DNA of 64,000 nt from Liquidambar formosana. Taxonomy: Eukaryota; Streptophyta; Magnoliopsida; Saxifragales; Altingiaceae. Below, piece after piece: positions 1 to 11,237 of this stretch (its first letter is position 1; each line of letters starts with the position of its first letter). The DNA is taken from assembly GCA_039720395.1 (NCBI GenBank), contig CM077824.1, positions 20,979,046 through 21,043,045 on the forward strand. Reading direction: 5' to 3'. Below the pieces are notes generated by a model that searched no databases, was not told the origin of the DNA, and was given only the letters and a program-made list of their open reading frames with translations. Both the position numbers and the translations under genes were made by a program.

Positions 1-2103
1 CGTCTTCAGCCTCATCCCCCTCCTCTTCATCCTCATCCGAGAAGGGCAATTCCACCCTCTCATAAGGGATTTTGCCTATGTCAACTTTAGGAAAAGCTTC
101 TTTTACCTGAGAAGCCAGGGTATTCCAACCGAGCCTATTATTCCCGTCTAGGAACGGGTCCATCCGAACGATGTATTCATCAGCGGCCTTGTCGCGTGTT
201 TCCTGGATCAAGGATGCTTGAGAGGTCGAGGCATCTTGGAACTGTTTGCACTAGTCATCCAACTAATCCTTCCAATAGGAGGCATTTGCCTCGGCCTTGG
301 CAAGCTTGGACCTCAGGTCATCGGACAAAGCCTGCGACTTCTTTAGCTCCTCCTGAGAGAGCCGAGCAGCCTCTCGGATACTCTCCAGCTCGGATTTTAC
401 CTTTGCCAACTCCTCCCTCAACTGGCTCATCGAGACCTTGAAGTCAGACTTCTCAGTGGATCATTCGACCACCTCTTTCTTGTACCTATCCTCAGTCTTG
501 AGGAAGCGCTCGGTGAGGACAATCATTTACTGGGCGGCCTACAAATACCGAACATAGTTAGAGGGAATGTAATTTCAAGGAAAATTTTCTAAGTGTTGAA
601 AGAGTACTAGCTTACCAAAAGCTGATGGATGAGAACCTCGTAGCCCAAATCCACTGACTTGTGCTTCCTATGGTTCGACATGTTTGAGGGGACTTTTAGC
701 AAGTTCCCGATGGAATGGTAGGTGAACTTGGGGTTAGTTAAGACCGAGAGGTGTTGGTCGGTCGGAGCAGGGAATTGAAGGAGTTCCCTCATGATCTCTC
801 GGTGACCTTGGTCTAGGATTATCGGCTGGTAATCCGAGGATCCGAAGGGATAGGCGCCTGACTCCACCCTCTTCTTCTTCTTAGCTTGTTCGGGGCAAGA
901 ATCCTCGAGCACCATCGTCTGCTTAGGCAATTCTGAGGTCACCACTGCTCGAGAGGTGTTTGGGGCGGTGGTCGGTTCAGAAGACCGAGAAGCTGTTTGG
1001 GTGACTCTTGGCTTGGTGGCCTTGGGAATCTGATCCCTCGATGTAGGCTTATCGGTCGGAGGAACCAAAAGGGTTTTTCCCTATTGTTACTGTCTCCTGC
1101 ACATTGCCTTTTTTATAGGATCAGAACCCTTCGGCTTGCTCGGGCCTATTCCCTTATCTCCCTTCTTCATGGGCACTGGGACTTTGATGGAGACATTAGC
1201 TCAGTCAGCCATGCCTTCGGTTGACCCTTCTTGGGTGGAGCTCGAGTCCTCTTCTTCTTTTCAGCCTTCGGTACTGAGAGCAACGACTACTCCTGGTACT
1301 GGCACCAGAGTTTTCTTCTTCTTTGCCTGCCCAAAGGTTAGATACCCCTTTGGAACGCTTGTTGCCAGGAAGCACCGGTACTTCGGTGAGTATTTGAGAA
1401 GGACGTGGGCAGCCCGACCAAAGCCGTCCTCTCCTCGGTAACTCAAAGCCTTTTAGATCTTAGATTCTTTTACTTCAACCAAGAAGCTTATAGGTAGCTT
1501 CCGCTAGAAGAGGGAGAAAATAAAGTCAGCAACCGAGGAAACATAAAACATGTATGAGTGAAATGCATTAAAGCAACTAAGAGCTTACGAGGCTCCCTGA
1601 GGACTCGAGGGATTCTTCGGCTCCTCTTCCCCAAGCAAAGAAGGCTCAAAGTCTCCATAAATTAACACCACATCGGACTGATATCCTTGACTGCTATCCG
1701 GGATGTGGGTCACTAGCACCCTCTTGGAGTCTTAGGATTTAAGGTAGTAAACTCTCGGTAATCGAGTAAGTTGGTAGCAACTCATAATTTCCTCGACACT
1801 AAGCTCGGTGCCAAGGATTCTATTGAGCTCTACGACACCGAGCACCACCTTGTAAGCGTTCGGTTTTAATTAAATGGGCACCAAATTAGTGAAATTCATG
1901 AAGTTTATTAGGAGTTCGGGGAATGGAACTCGAACACCACCCTCGAAGAAGTTGATGTTATAGATCGGCACTCCCCCTCGGTCGTCGATGGATCCAATTT
2001 CTTCATCGACATGGGCAGACCGAAAACTTATTCTGCCCCCAAAACCAAACTTCTTCCTGAAGTCTTTCTCTTTGTTCAGATCCCCTCTGATTTGATGAGT
2101 CAT
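1..2103 (-). pseudogene. Decayed Transposase_28-type ('putative gypsy type transposon') ORF
   Basis: Read on the minus strand, 2103 to ~1700 gives a conserved block with the pattern 'GGVRVPFPELLINF...LKPNAYKVV...VEEIMSCYQL', which resembles the plant Transposase_28 / putative gypsy-type transposon domain. 607-1068 is a basic, Ser/Thr/Lys-rich linker. 1-511 is a heptad-rich coiled coil (for example SQLREELAKVKSELESI) followed by an acidic tail (SDEDEEEGDEAED) that runs off the window. At least two stops interrupt the conserved block and three interrupt the coiled coil, so it is dead. Such ORFs occur in Tat-lineage Ty3/gypsy elements, often antisense to gag-pol. Here the neighbouring LTR-like sequence has the opposite orientation, which fits. 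Base composition is more GC-rich than the flank. The family call rests on remembered domain pattern, not on a search. Confidence 0.6.
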
Positions 2104-2469
2104 CTATTAAGTACAGAGCTTGGTGAGGTTATGTTCCCTACGACACTTGGACAAGACAAGAGCCCTACTTTAAGGGCATTTTCGAACAATCCTAGGTCAT
2201 TACCCTATCGGGTTGCGAATGTCTTTCTAACTGAGCGCATATTTGGTGTTCGGTCCGAGGGCATCGCAAACAATTGAGACATGATTTACTTTTTTACGAA
2301 TGGATTAAAAAAGAGAGATCTAAAGCAAATCGAAAGAAGGAAAATGAAGAACACCAAGAACATGTGAAGAACTCATCAGAAAATTCAAAGTGGGCGATTT
2401 TCGGTAGACTGTCAATGGTCAGAATCCTTTTTCCGGTGATGGTCTCTTCAGTGACAAGGCTCTGGCTCT

Positions 2470-3260
2470 AAAAATGGAAATGAGGGAATAAGGGCAAGAA
2501 AACGCTTATATATCTTCCCCCCAATGATGACATCATCCCTTCGATTTGCGTGCCCAATAGTTGCCTCGGGCACACATACCCCTCACGTGTCTTGAATTTG
2601 ATCACTTGCCATATTCGACAAAGAAGTCTAGTCGTGCTCAGGGCACACTCCCGGTAACTGAGTCAGGAGCAACAGCTATCGACGATCAAGCCTGTAGCCC
2701 TGGAATATCTGCAATTTGGTTTGAAAACCCCTATTTAACCATGGTTAGCTCAGAATGCTAAATTAACCACTATCAGGTCAGAATATGGGCCCAATCCGAA
2801 ACCTAGTCTTTTCATATAAAAGGGACACTATTCACACCAAAGAAGGTAAGTTTTTAATAGCATAAAACCCTAGAGGTTCTCCCCTTTCATTCCTTCTGTC
2901 TATCTCTAGGCATAGAGATTGACTTAATCGTCGGAGGGTTTTAGGCCGGACTACCCTAGCCTCCCTTGACTATTCTCTTTGTTTTCAGGTCATTGTTAGT
3001 TGGAAGGATCGAGCGACACTATTCAGCGAGCCACCTAGCACCATTGTTTATTAGAGCTACCAAGCATTACTGTACATCTGGGAATTATTTTAGCTTCTAC
3101 AGCCCTCTCAGGCTGTCGTTACGCGGCGCTCCAGATTGTCGGACCACCTTCCTTAAAGCACTCCGCCGACTATGTTCGGATTTTTCCCCGTACACAATAA
3201 CTTTTCCCTATCCCATTTTTGACACTCCAGTACTGATTAATTAACTATGTTACTGAATGC
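2470..3260 (+). mobile_element. LTR-like sequence of a Ty3/gypsy element (probable 3' LTR)
   Basis: GC-richer than the DNA to its right. It contains a TATA-like 'catataaaag' near 2814 and the plant-LTR style stretch 'gacttaatcgtcggagggtt' near 2921, followed by 'ggccggactaccctagcctccc' broken only by line context, then 'tttgttttcaggtc'. This resembles the U5 region of Tat-type LTRs. An A/G-rich run at 2471-2497 could be a polypurine tract. The exact TG...CA ends could not be fixed and no second LTR is in the window. Its plus orientation, next to a minus-strand Transposase_28-type ORF, suggests a 3' LTR downstream of an antisense extra ORF. Confidence 0.45.
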
Positions 3261-3794
3261 TACTTCATTTCTAAAATACTAGTTGGCTCTCCGCCTACCA
3301 AGCTGCTTTTGGGCATGTTTAGGGCTTCGGATTTGTTATGTATACTTGTAAATCTAGGCAAGTGTATGTTTTATTTAAATAAATAATTAAATAAATCGCA
3401 TTCCCCAATGACAACCTCCTAAAATGTAAACCATGGCACATTTCAGGAACAATGTTTGTTGAAATTAAGAAAAAAAATAAACCATATATAGTAAAAATTG
3501 TTCCTTCTCATACCTCGAAGTGTTTCTATGCAAAAGGGGAGTGATTTGTGCGACATCAGTATGTCAATGGAGATGATGACTCGGCTAATCAATTCGGAAG
3601 GAAATGTCGAGCAACCGAGGATGGGTGTAGAATGTAAGAGGGTGAGAATCGATCTATGCAACCTTGCTCGTTTTGAATGCTTGAGCAGCCCTTGTGTTTG
3701 GTTTGGGAGTTTTTCTCTTTTGATTAAGATCTAGATTTGTTTTTTAGATATTGACAAGGGTATTGTTGTCCTTTAACAAGTTTGGAAATCAGTT
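3261..3794. other. AT-rich stretch without a recognised gene
   Basis: No exon, RNA gene or clear repeat was recognised. It begins just after the LTR-like sequence and is strongly AT-rich around 3370-3490. Confidence 0.5.
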
Positions 3795-3962
3795 TCTTGA
3801 CCTCAACCAAACATTGGTGTGGGAATGTTTAGTGGGAATGCTACTTTCCATTACCACCAACCAAACATTGGAATGGGAATATTTAATCACATTCCCATTC
3901 CCAAGTAATGCCCTTTTCCCAGGGATCACATTCTCATTCCGTGAACCAAACACACCCCAAAG
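3795..3962. mobile_element. MITE-like palindromic remnant
   Basis: Contains repeated and mutually complementary motifs 'aaccaaacattgg', 'gggaatg' and 'cattccc', and ends with 'gaaccaaacacaccccaaag', a frequent terminal sequence of short plant DNA elements. Internal inverted similarity is visible (tgggaatg at 3829 against cattccca at 3891). A clean terminal inverted repeat and target duplication were not established. Confidence 0.4.
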
Positions 3963-4789
3963 GTTTCCTATACGTACGTACATTCATATTTGCACCAGCT
4001 AATTACTATACAGCCCATTTAATGTTTGATGAAAGAAATGGAGATAGAGAAAAGAAAAAAGAACCACTTTTCTATCCATTTCCCTTGTTTAATTTGGATA
4101 GGGAAGTTGGAAAGAAAAGAAAGTAAATGGGGAGAAATGGAGGAGTGCAGAGAAAAAATGCATATTTTGTTTCTTTTTCAGCTTTTCTTTATTTTATAGT
4201 AAGGGATAATTTTGGATTTGAATGTGAATACTCTCTTCTTTTCTCTTAATGAGGTCTAACCAAAGAAGGTGGAGAGAAAGTTATTCAAACAGGATGAAAA
4301 TGAAGTTACTTTTTTTCTCTTCTTTTCTTTTAATGAGGTTCTCTTCTCTTCTTTTCATTTCTCTTAATCCATACAGGACTTTGTGCGTGGTTGTTTGGAG
4401 ATATAAAAGTTTGTGCAAGATTAGTTTTATCTGTTTTAATTTCATCACTTCTTGGGAAGTCTATTCTCCTATAACTTTGTTCAACCTATGCCAGAAAAAA
4501 CGTAAAGATATAGTTCTCTTCAAATCAACCTTGAGTTGTTCATCAAAAAAAAAAAAAAAAATCAACCTTGAGTTAAGTATTTTTTATTTTATTTTATTTT
4601 TTCATAAATAAAACTAGATAACACTAGAACGGTAGTCTTGCTTGATTCAGGTTTCTTTTAAAATTGTTTCTCTTCTCTATCTTCCTTCTTTAACAACTGC
4701 CAGGGACAATTTTGTCCATTCACCACAATAAATTATGAGCAAGTGTGGAAGCAAACTTTTGGGAGCTAACCTTTAAGATTGGACAATGA
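3963..4789. other. AT-rich intergenic DNA with poly-A and T/C-rich tracts
   Basis: Includes a T/C-rich run (4300-4360) and an A-run at 4543-4561 after 'cttgagttgttcatc'; 'atcaaccttgagtt' occurs on both sides of the A-run, so this may be a small retroposition scar. The open frame at 4249-4611 is low complexity and is not considered a gene. Confidence 0.4.
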
Positions 4790-5440
4790 TGATAATAATA
4801 CGGCCTAGTTGGATGTCTTATAACAATTGAATTGTTTCATTGTGAATAATTTTGTAGAGAAATTTATACTTGTGGGTTAAGCAATTAAAGAGAATGGCCG
4901 CTCTCATTTATAATTGTGGAAAAGGTGATGCTAAATGAAGCACGAAAAAAAAGATCTGTTATATAAATTGAGTGAATTTTGGTCCATACATATAATACCA
5001 CATAAAGTACTGTATTTTGGTGCTACACATAAAGTGCTATACATAGTATTTCTCTTATAGAAATGTGACTTGCCAATACAAGACAATGACTACAATCCTT
5101 TTTTGAAAAAGGTGGGTTCACTAACAAAAGAAAGATGGAACCACAACTATCATCATAGCTAATGGTAAAAGTAGTTTAGATTAGCCTCATTTTATGAAGA
5201 TCTGAGATTTGTCCAATACCATCAATTTAAGATGATGGATTTGTTCCTTCATAGGTTAACTTCATTGAGCCTTTCAATTTTTATAGGACAATGAAAACAC
5301 CCTAAATCCCCTTCATCCACTTGAAACTTTTTACAAAGAGGGAAAGAGTAAGAGCAAGAGCTTCAAGAATGTATTACTATATATAATAATACATTACTAT
5401 CAAAGCTAATGGACATCTCAAAATTCATTGTTGTAACTAA

Positions 5441-5473
<33 letters not shown>

Positions 5474-5765
5474 TATATTTAATTATATTTTTAATTACTG
5501 CTCTGTCCTCTATCCTTGAAATCTAAAGAGGAAAAGTTTGAGGAGAGAATATTATAAAAAAAGGGAAACCTCAAACCAACAAAAGGGATGGAACAAACCA
5601 GTGAATTTTGAGGAGGCAATTTTGAGGTGATGTGTGACGTATTGAAGAGAGGGGGGAGGCGGTACTAGAGGAGTTGGTGAGTTTTATACTGTAGAAAGCA
5701 TACATGGGAAGCCATTTTGGATCAAGGGTAAAATCATCTTTTCACCCCTCGGAACACATCTTCAG
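4790..5765. repeat. ~1 kb duplicated unit, copy A
   Basis: The same ordered landmarks occur again at 8460-8990 and 10195-10790: 'aattttgtagagaaattta', 'gcctcattttatga', 'gatgatggattt', 'gagcctttcaattt', 'gagggaaagagta', 'ggaaaagtttgaggagaga', 'ccagtgaattttga' and 'catacatgggaagccatt' (5699 here, 10714 in copy B). An (ATC)n microsatellite sits at about 5440-5472. No coding capacity is conserved between copies; a minus-strand ATG shared by both (MASHVCFLQ) hits a stop soon after in this copy. The nature of the unit is unknown. Confidence 0.7.
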
Positions 5766-5783
5766 GGCATAAACAATTGCTTT

Positions 5784-6285
5784 TGTTAATATTTGGGTCG
5801 GGTTACGACCCGAATCCTTGGTCTGCCCACGTAATGTGAGGTTTTCTACTTGTGCAAGGGAACCTAGTCCTATTAGGATTGAACTTAATATAAAAGTATA
5901 TTAGGTCTCTCTATTGGATTGGGACTTTGTTCTACAACGTTCTCCCAACTATTCTCTGCGGCAAACCTCTTCTCTTCCTAGCTCTTTCTCTAGGATCATC
6001 ATAGCATAAGAGTCTTGATAGTGTAAAACTAAAGGGAGAACTTTAGTAACGATCTCTATGACACAGTGAAGATTATACACGAAGGTCTAGTTTGTGTTAG
6101 AGGTCAAAGGAAAGCGTGCAGCGACTACGTGGGCAAGCGATTCTCGGATATCTTCCTCAAGAGGTATTCCTTGACCTGTTTTGTATGATGTAATTATAGC
6201 CAGCTTTAAATGAATTCTACATGTCATAAGATAGCTGCACCTTACTTTATAAGAAACCAAAGGACTACAGTTGGAAATCATGCAA
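5784..6285 (+). mobile_element. Solo or truncated Ty1/copia LTR (same family as 42480-42978)
   Basis: Starts TGTTAATATTTGGGTCGGG. It shares with the reverse complement of 42978-42480 the succession 'gtccgcccac', 'cctagtcctattagg', 'tagtaacgatc/tagcgatcc', 'tacacgaagg' and 'aagaggta'. The 42978 copy is preceded by a polypurine tract, which proves the TGTTAATATT start. The right end is approximate. No internal retrotransposon sequence follows. Confidence 0.6.
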
Positions 6286-7039
6286 GTGGAAATAACTTAT
6301 TTAACTATGAACTCTTTTAGTCCAAAACTCCTTTATCACCAATAATTCCTCATTACCGAAAGCTCAAAGTGATTACAAAAAGAAAGGTCAAATAGCATAT
6401 TTAGACCATTACAGTATCAATTATCTAGAGAAGTAGATAGTCAATGCAGCTAGCTAATAAATTGAGTGGACTGAATCGATTATCTTGTACTACTTTATAC
6501 TAATATTCCTGTATGTTACTAAAATGGTTCCCCCACTACACCACATATGGAAATCACAATTAAAAGAAGAGAAAGATGGTGATTGGCTGTTGCCTTAGTC
6601 AACTTGCATATTTATCCCAGTAATCCAATGCGATTTGTCAAGCCATACTTGTATGCATACATACGCACATATTTAAGTCCATTAAAGGCCATTACCCTTT
6701 TTATTGTCCCAATGTACCCCATAACCCATCAATGCAAGGGATACAACTCCTAATGAATGATGCTGATCGATATCAGTACATCTTTATAAGACTAGATGTG
6801 AATAAATATATATTAAGAAGGTAGACTAGGTTGATCTAGTTTTCTAAATTCTCGAGTAATTGCTTTCTAGCTGTTGCGGTAGTCATCTTATTTGTTTAGG
6901 CATTGAGTACAGAAAAGAACTAAACAATCAAGTTCATAATAAGAGAAGAATTAAGGGTCACCATTCATATAATGAAACTAAAAGAACTAAACAATCAAGA
7001 AATGAATTGACAAATAGTTAGGCCAGACATATCCCCATA
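6286..7039. other. No recognised gene or repeat
   Basis: AT-rich sequence between an LTR remnant and a LINE fragment. Small open frames here show no recognised motif. Some internal repetition around 6910-7000 ('actaaacaatcaag' twice). Confidence 0.5.
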
Positions 7040-7044
7040 TCAAT

Positions 7045-8395
7045 CTCTTTGGTAATGAAAGGAATAGAAGTACACCAAGTAAGTTAAGAGTAGGAAAGGG
7101 CATGATTTGCCAGTCTATCTATAGCACAATTATCTTCGCTATAAATATGAGAGAATGCCACCATCATCTTTTGAATTAAAGCCAAACAATTCCTCCATTT
7201 ATTAAGAAGAGGCTAAGGAGGTTAGGAGACATGATTTTGTAGACAAAGCAATTAACAACAAAAGAGTCGCATTCTATCCATGAATTATGCTAATTATTAT
7301 TCCATGCATAATTAACTAACAAGATGAAGACCATCAGTTCTGCAAAAAAAGCTGATTGGGTTCCCAAACTACGCCCAAATAGACCCTTACAAATCCTTTG
7401 TGATTTCGAAAAATACCCTCAGTGGCAGCTGGCCATGGACTACCCTTGGCTAAACCATTTGTATTTAATTTCACCCAATTTGTATGAAATCCAATGAACA
7501 AAGACAATTTGGGGTGCTTTCGTGGGAATGTTCTTCCAAAAGAAAGATTTTAAGGATTTGTAGATCTAAGATTAATGAGATATTAAGCACAATCTATAAT
7601 CTACAATACAGTGGCTTAGTTTGGCCTATTGACTCAAAGACCAAGGCTGCAAATTTAATTAATTATTTTTAAATTTTCTAGTTTTTAGGGTTAAGTAATT
7701 GGAATTCGTATATAAGGGTTCCAATACTTTCTTAGGAATTTATTAAGGATTGATTTTTTATTTTTAGGTTTGGTGCCGACTCCAAACTCGCCCTAGGTGC
7801 CGATTCTTAGAAGTGTAGCTTCTTTTAAGCTTCTTTCGTGCTTCTATGTGTTGTCCCGCATCAAAGATAAAATTCCCCATTGTAGAAGAGATTAATTTAC
7901 TACCATCCCTAGCCCAAATAATGATGTTTTGAATTGCTTTAGGAATCGTATAGTACTAAACTACTAACCTTATTCTCAAACTTCAAGATCACTACATCAA
8001 TGACCTTTGGATCTAGTAGCACGTCTCATCCCTATAGGAATGTGAAATTTGTAGAGGTCTTGATTTTGACTCCATGTGGGTGTGTGTTTTCCTATCATTT
8101 GGCCACAAAAGAAAACTTTGAGATAACTACGGGCTTTCCAAATCATCCATAGAGAATTCATAGCAGCCAAGATCCATGCATCAGTAATTTTGGGCCTAAA
8201 TGATTGATTAATGGTATCAAGAAGGCAATCTGCAACAGAGTCATCTAGTTGGAAGGTAAAATGAAAAAGATCATAAAGCCAAGACCAAAGATGCTAAGCA
8301 AAGTCACAACCAAAAAATAAATGTTAGGCATCTTCCATGTGAGAAGGAGAAGTGCAGAGACGACTACAGGGGACTAACGTAACACCTCTAGCTTG
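7045..8395 (-). pseudogene. LINE (L1-type) ORF2 C-terminal fragment: zf-RVT and RNase H domains
   Basis: On the minus strand, 8395-7930 encodes a reverse-transcriptase zinc-binding (zf-RVT) domain: 'HLFFGCDFA', a stop, 'HLWSWLYDLF', then 'DAWILAAMNSLWMIWKARS'. 7610-7045 encodes a plant-LINE RNase H domain: 'APQIVFVHW', 'GLAKGSPWPAAT', 'GIFRNHKGFV', 'SAFFAELM' and 'IDRLANHAL'. Frameshifts and stops are frequent. A solo LTR separates the two parts. Upstream parts (endonuclease, RT core) are missing, so this is an internal fragment rather than an ordinary 5' truncation. Confidence 0.75.
7600..7862 (+). mobile_element. LTR remnant inserted in the LINE
   Basis: Shares with 31167-31522 the block 'tttggtgccgactccaaac', then 'ccctaggtgccgatt/gactc', 'agcttcttt' and a terminal 'GCATCA'. 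Upstream of the block a TATA-like 'tatataaggg' (7711) matches 'ctatatagg' of the other copy. It lies between the zf-RVT and RNase H parts of the LINE fragment. Its left end is not clear. Confidence 0.6.
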
Positions 8396-8459
8396 TAGTT
8401 GATCCTGGGTAGGACCTAGGAAGTCTGTCGTAGAAAAGCCTAAGAAAAAAAATGACCTT

Positions 8460-8990
8460 TTTTAAAAATTTAATAACAACAATGATAATAATAAGGGCCC
8501 CCTTGGCTGTCCTGTAAAAATTGAAAAAAATAATTTTGTGGAGAAATTTATAATCCTTGACTGGGAAATTAAAGAGAATGACTGTGATCACTTATAATTG
8601 TGGATTGCCAATACAAGAGAATGACAACTATCGTCCTAACTCATGGTAAAAATTTAGAATAGCCTCATTTTATGAAAATCTAAGATTTGTCCCATTCCAT
8701 CAATTACGATCACCATAATTTATTAATGGTCTTATTTAAGATGATGGATTTATTCTTTTATAAGCTCAGTAGTGAGGAAAGGTGGGGTAAATGATAGGAT
8801 TAAGACAGGTTAAGGGTTGGAACCCTTCCAATTGTATTGAAAAAAATATATATATATAAAAATAACAAAACAGATCAATTGAGCCTTTCAATTTCAGTGG
8901 GATAACCAAACGCACCCCTACTTCATCCGCTTGAAACTTCTTACAACGAGGGAAAGAGTAGGAGCAAGAACTTCAAGAATGTGGTCACAA
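8460..8990. repeat. ~1 kb duplicated unit, copy B, first part
   Basis: Parallels 4790-5360 in order and orientation ('ttttgtggagaaattta', 'gccaatacaagagaatgac', 'gcctcattttatga', 'gatgatggattt', 'gagcctttcaattt', 'gagggaaagagta', 'cttcaagaatg'). Copy B carries a SINE-like insertion at 8765-8862 that copy A lacks. After 'cttcaagaatgtg' the similarity stops and resumes near 10195. Confidence 0.7.
8765..8862 (+). mobile_element. SINE-like insertion in copy B
   Basis: 'gtagtgaggaaaggtgggg' and 'gggttggaacccttccaa' match the SINE at 40275-40368 (tagtaatgaggaagggtggg, gggtttgaacccttccca). The second block resembles a pol III B box. It ends in an A-rich tail. The paralogous position in copy A (near 5255) lacks it, which supports insertion. 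Target duplication not resolved. Confidence 0.55.
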
Positions 8991-9264
8991 AGAAAACTAG
9001 AAATCTTTCAGGACCAGAAGTTTTCTTTTCTTGATTTCTATACAAGCCTTTTGAAGTTGTCTTTCCTTGATTGCAGTACAAGCTTTTAGATAGGCGAAAG
9101 ATGGTAGGAGGGGCAACCCGCGACTCTTCATGACATGATCATAGTAGCTCCTCAACACTGAGGAACCAATGACAGGAAGAGTCTAGACGGCTCCACAAAA
9201 AAAGGGTTCACAGTCACTCCCTCAAGTCAGTTGTGTCATAACTTGACCTTAAGCCCACCAAGAA

Positions 9265-9386
9265 TTAATAGCTCCCTACTCTAATGCATGATTAAGATCA
9301 TCAAGGGACAAATACATGTATGTCATCGCCCCCAAGACTCGAGCCCTGCCTCCTACACCTTTACCACTAAACCACCAACCCTTGTG
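9265..9386 (-). mobile_element. tRNA-derived SINE
   Basis: On the minus strand: 'ggtggtttagtggtaaagg' holds a pol III A box (TGGTTTAGTGG, 9364-9374), followed at normal spacing by 'cagggctcgagtcttgg' with a B box (9334-9346). This is the arrangement of a tRNA-related SINE head. It is too degraded and too short on the 3' side to be a tRNA gene. Ends are approximate. Confidence 0.55.
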
Positions 9387-9737
9387 GTGACTGCTATTGC
9401 TGTACAAGCTTAGGGATTCTATTATTTCAACATATTCTTCTAGAGAAACACAGGTGGTTCTAAGCATTCATCACTAGGAAAGGTCCTTATCCTCAAAATC
9501 AGCTACACTAGTAACTCTTGCACTCTCACAATTAAACAATTTGAGATCTCATACATAAATAGAAGTATATACACACAAACATTTACTGGTCAAGTAAAGA
9601 CGTGTTGATATAAGTTGTGTTTGTATCATGCATTGAGTGTCGTATACCATAACCTACTAATGCACAGGGTACAACCTTCAATACAGATGCTCACATAACT
9701 TATATTAGCACGGTCCAATCTAACCGCCATCCTATAG

Positions 9738-9776
9738 ATATCTATCTATCTATCTATCTATATATATATATATACA
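9738..9776. repeat. Microsatellite (TATC)n(TA)n
   Basis: Uninterrupted TATC repeats followed by TA repeats, seen directly. Confidence 0.9.
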
Positions 9777-10194
9777 TATAGTAGTGGTTTCTTGCAATAT
9801 GACAATATAACTTTAAAAAAATTTCCATTACCTGGTTTAGCTAATCTCTTTGTTTTATATAAATTAAAGAAAGAAAAAATCGTTTGTTTATATAATTTTA
9901 AGAAAGAAAAAAAATCATTTATGGTCTTCACACTCAAGCTTGAAAGCAAATTAGCATGCAAAATCTCAGCAAAAGTTATTTACTTGTGCAAAAATTATAT
10001 TTTGCGGATTTCATATGCTTCTTCACATTCAATAGTGATTCAATTGCTTCATCTGGATTGCATCATTTATGCAAATAAATAAATATATAAACAAATAAAT
10101 CTTTTCACATAGTTGTACTAAAAAGTCAAATTTAACTAGAAAACTTAACTCTTTAAGAATTATAGCTACTTAAGGAATTTTACTTGTTACAGCT

Positions 10195-10790
10195 TTGAGG
10201 CATGTTTCAAAATTCCTTGTCATAAATCTTCATAAAAAAAAAATAAAAAAAAAAAATCATTGTCATAAGTAACAACTACTGAGTAACCTTAAAGGAGAAT
10301 CTAATGCAATAAAATCTCTACCTTCTTTTATGTGTTTTCCTATCTGTTATTTAAATTTATTTTTAATCACTACTCCCTCTATCCTCGAAATCTGGAGGAA
10401 AAGTTTGAGGAGAGAAAATAAAATGGGAAATCTTAATCCAATAAAGCCTTCATAATCACAGTCAAGAATCAGTGATTCTCTAGTGCAATTACAAAAATAT
10501 CAAAATTCGCTTTGATTTTCCTGAAAATAATTGAAAATATATAAACTAAAATTAGATGACATGACTTTAATAAAGATTAAGAGAGGGAGCAATAGACCAG
10601 TGAATTTTGAGAAGGCAATTGTACAGTGATGATGTGTGGCGAGGTTAGTGAAGAGAAGGTAGAGGCAATGGAGGAGGAGTTGGTGTAAGGAGATAGTTTT
10701 ACACTGTAGAAAACATACATGGGAAGCCATTATGGATCAATGGTAAAGTCATCTTTTCACGATTGAGAACATCTTTACTGCAGTAGTGAA
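10195..10790. repeat. ~1 kb duplicated unit, copy B, second part
   Basis: Parallels 5370-5765: 'atttttaat(c/t)act', 'ctctatcct(c/t)gaaatct', 'ggaaaagtttgaggagaga', 'ccagtgaattttgagaagg', 'ggaggagttggtg', 'acactgtagaaaacatacat', 'gggaagccat' and 'catcttttcac'. An extra ~110 bp (about 10440-10550) is not in copy A. No recognised coding function. Confidence 0.7.
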
Positions 10791-10859
10791 GAAGTCATCA
10801 CACATTTTCGCTGCATTAGGGACATTCTAAAAGGCCATTCTCCTTCCCTATAACATATA

Positions 10860-11237
10860 CGAAGAATTCATTGGTGACAAACATGAGATACGGTAGGCTT
10901 TAGCACACCGTATAATTTACTTGAGAATAATATCTTCTGGAGATAATTCCCAAATATTCCCATTGTAGGGATATGACAAGGTATATGATGGTCCATTGTA
11001 GTAAATGAATTATCACACACTATTGGTTGGAAAAAGGATATGTTTATTAGGATGAAGTCGAAGGGTGTCGTGTGACAATTGGATAAGATCAAGGGCCATT
11101 ATTGGTGTCTCTCCAATATTTATATATACACCCAGTAAATGATCCATTCTATTCATTAATAGCTATTAAAAAGTAACGTTAGAAACTTCTCCATCCAACT
11201 CTTCTTTCCTACATGTGATAAATAGTCTCATGACATT
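10860..11237 (+). mobile_element. Ty1/copia LTR, left end of the composite (3' end truncated)
   Basis: Matches the LTR at 21037-21441 over its length: 'gaagaattcattggtgaca', 'ggctttagcacac', 'aatattcccat', 'gtccattgtagtaaat', 'gataagatcaaggg', 'gttagaaacttctccatcc' and 'acattggga'. It stops at 'acattggga' and joins directly to minus-strand gag, missing the last ~25 bp of the LTR. A short 'ttccc/ggga' overlap at the joint suggests a microhomology or template-switch junction. The first base pair of the LTR (TG) is changed to CG or lost. Confidence 0.7.

Larger units (their letters stand above)
8991..10194. other. Sequence separating the two parts of copy B
   Basis: About 1.2 kb absent from copy A. 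It holds a minus-strand SINE (9265-9386) and a TATC/TA microsatellite (9740-9776). No gene was recognised; the rest is AT-rich. Confidence 0.5.

Noticed and set aside
9334..9374. tRNA gene on the minus strand
   Set aside because: Same reason: SINE head with pol III boxes but no cloverleaf.
10500..10730. Minus-strand protein beginning MASHVCFLQ, conserved in both copies of the duplicated unit
   Set aside because: In copy A the frame ends after a few codons and the two translations do not agree further on.
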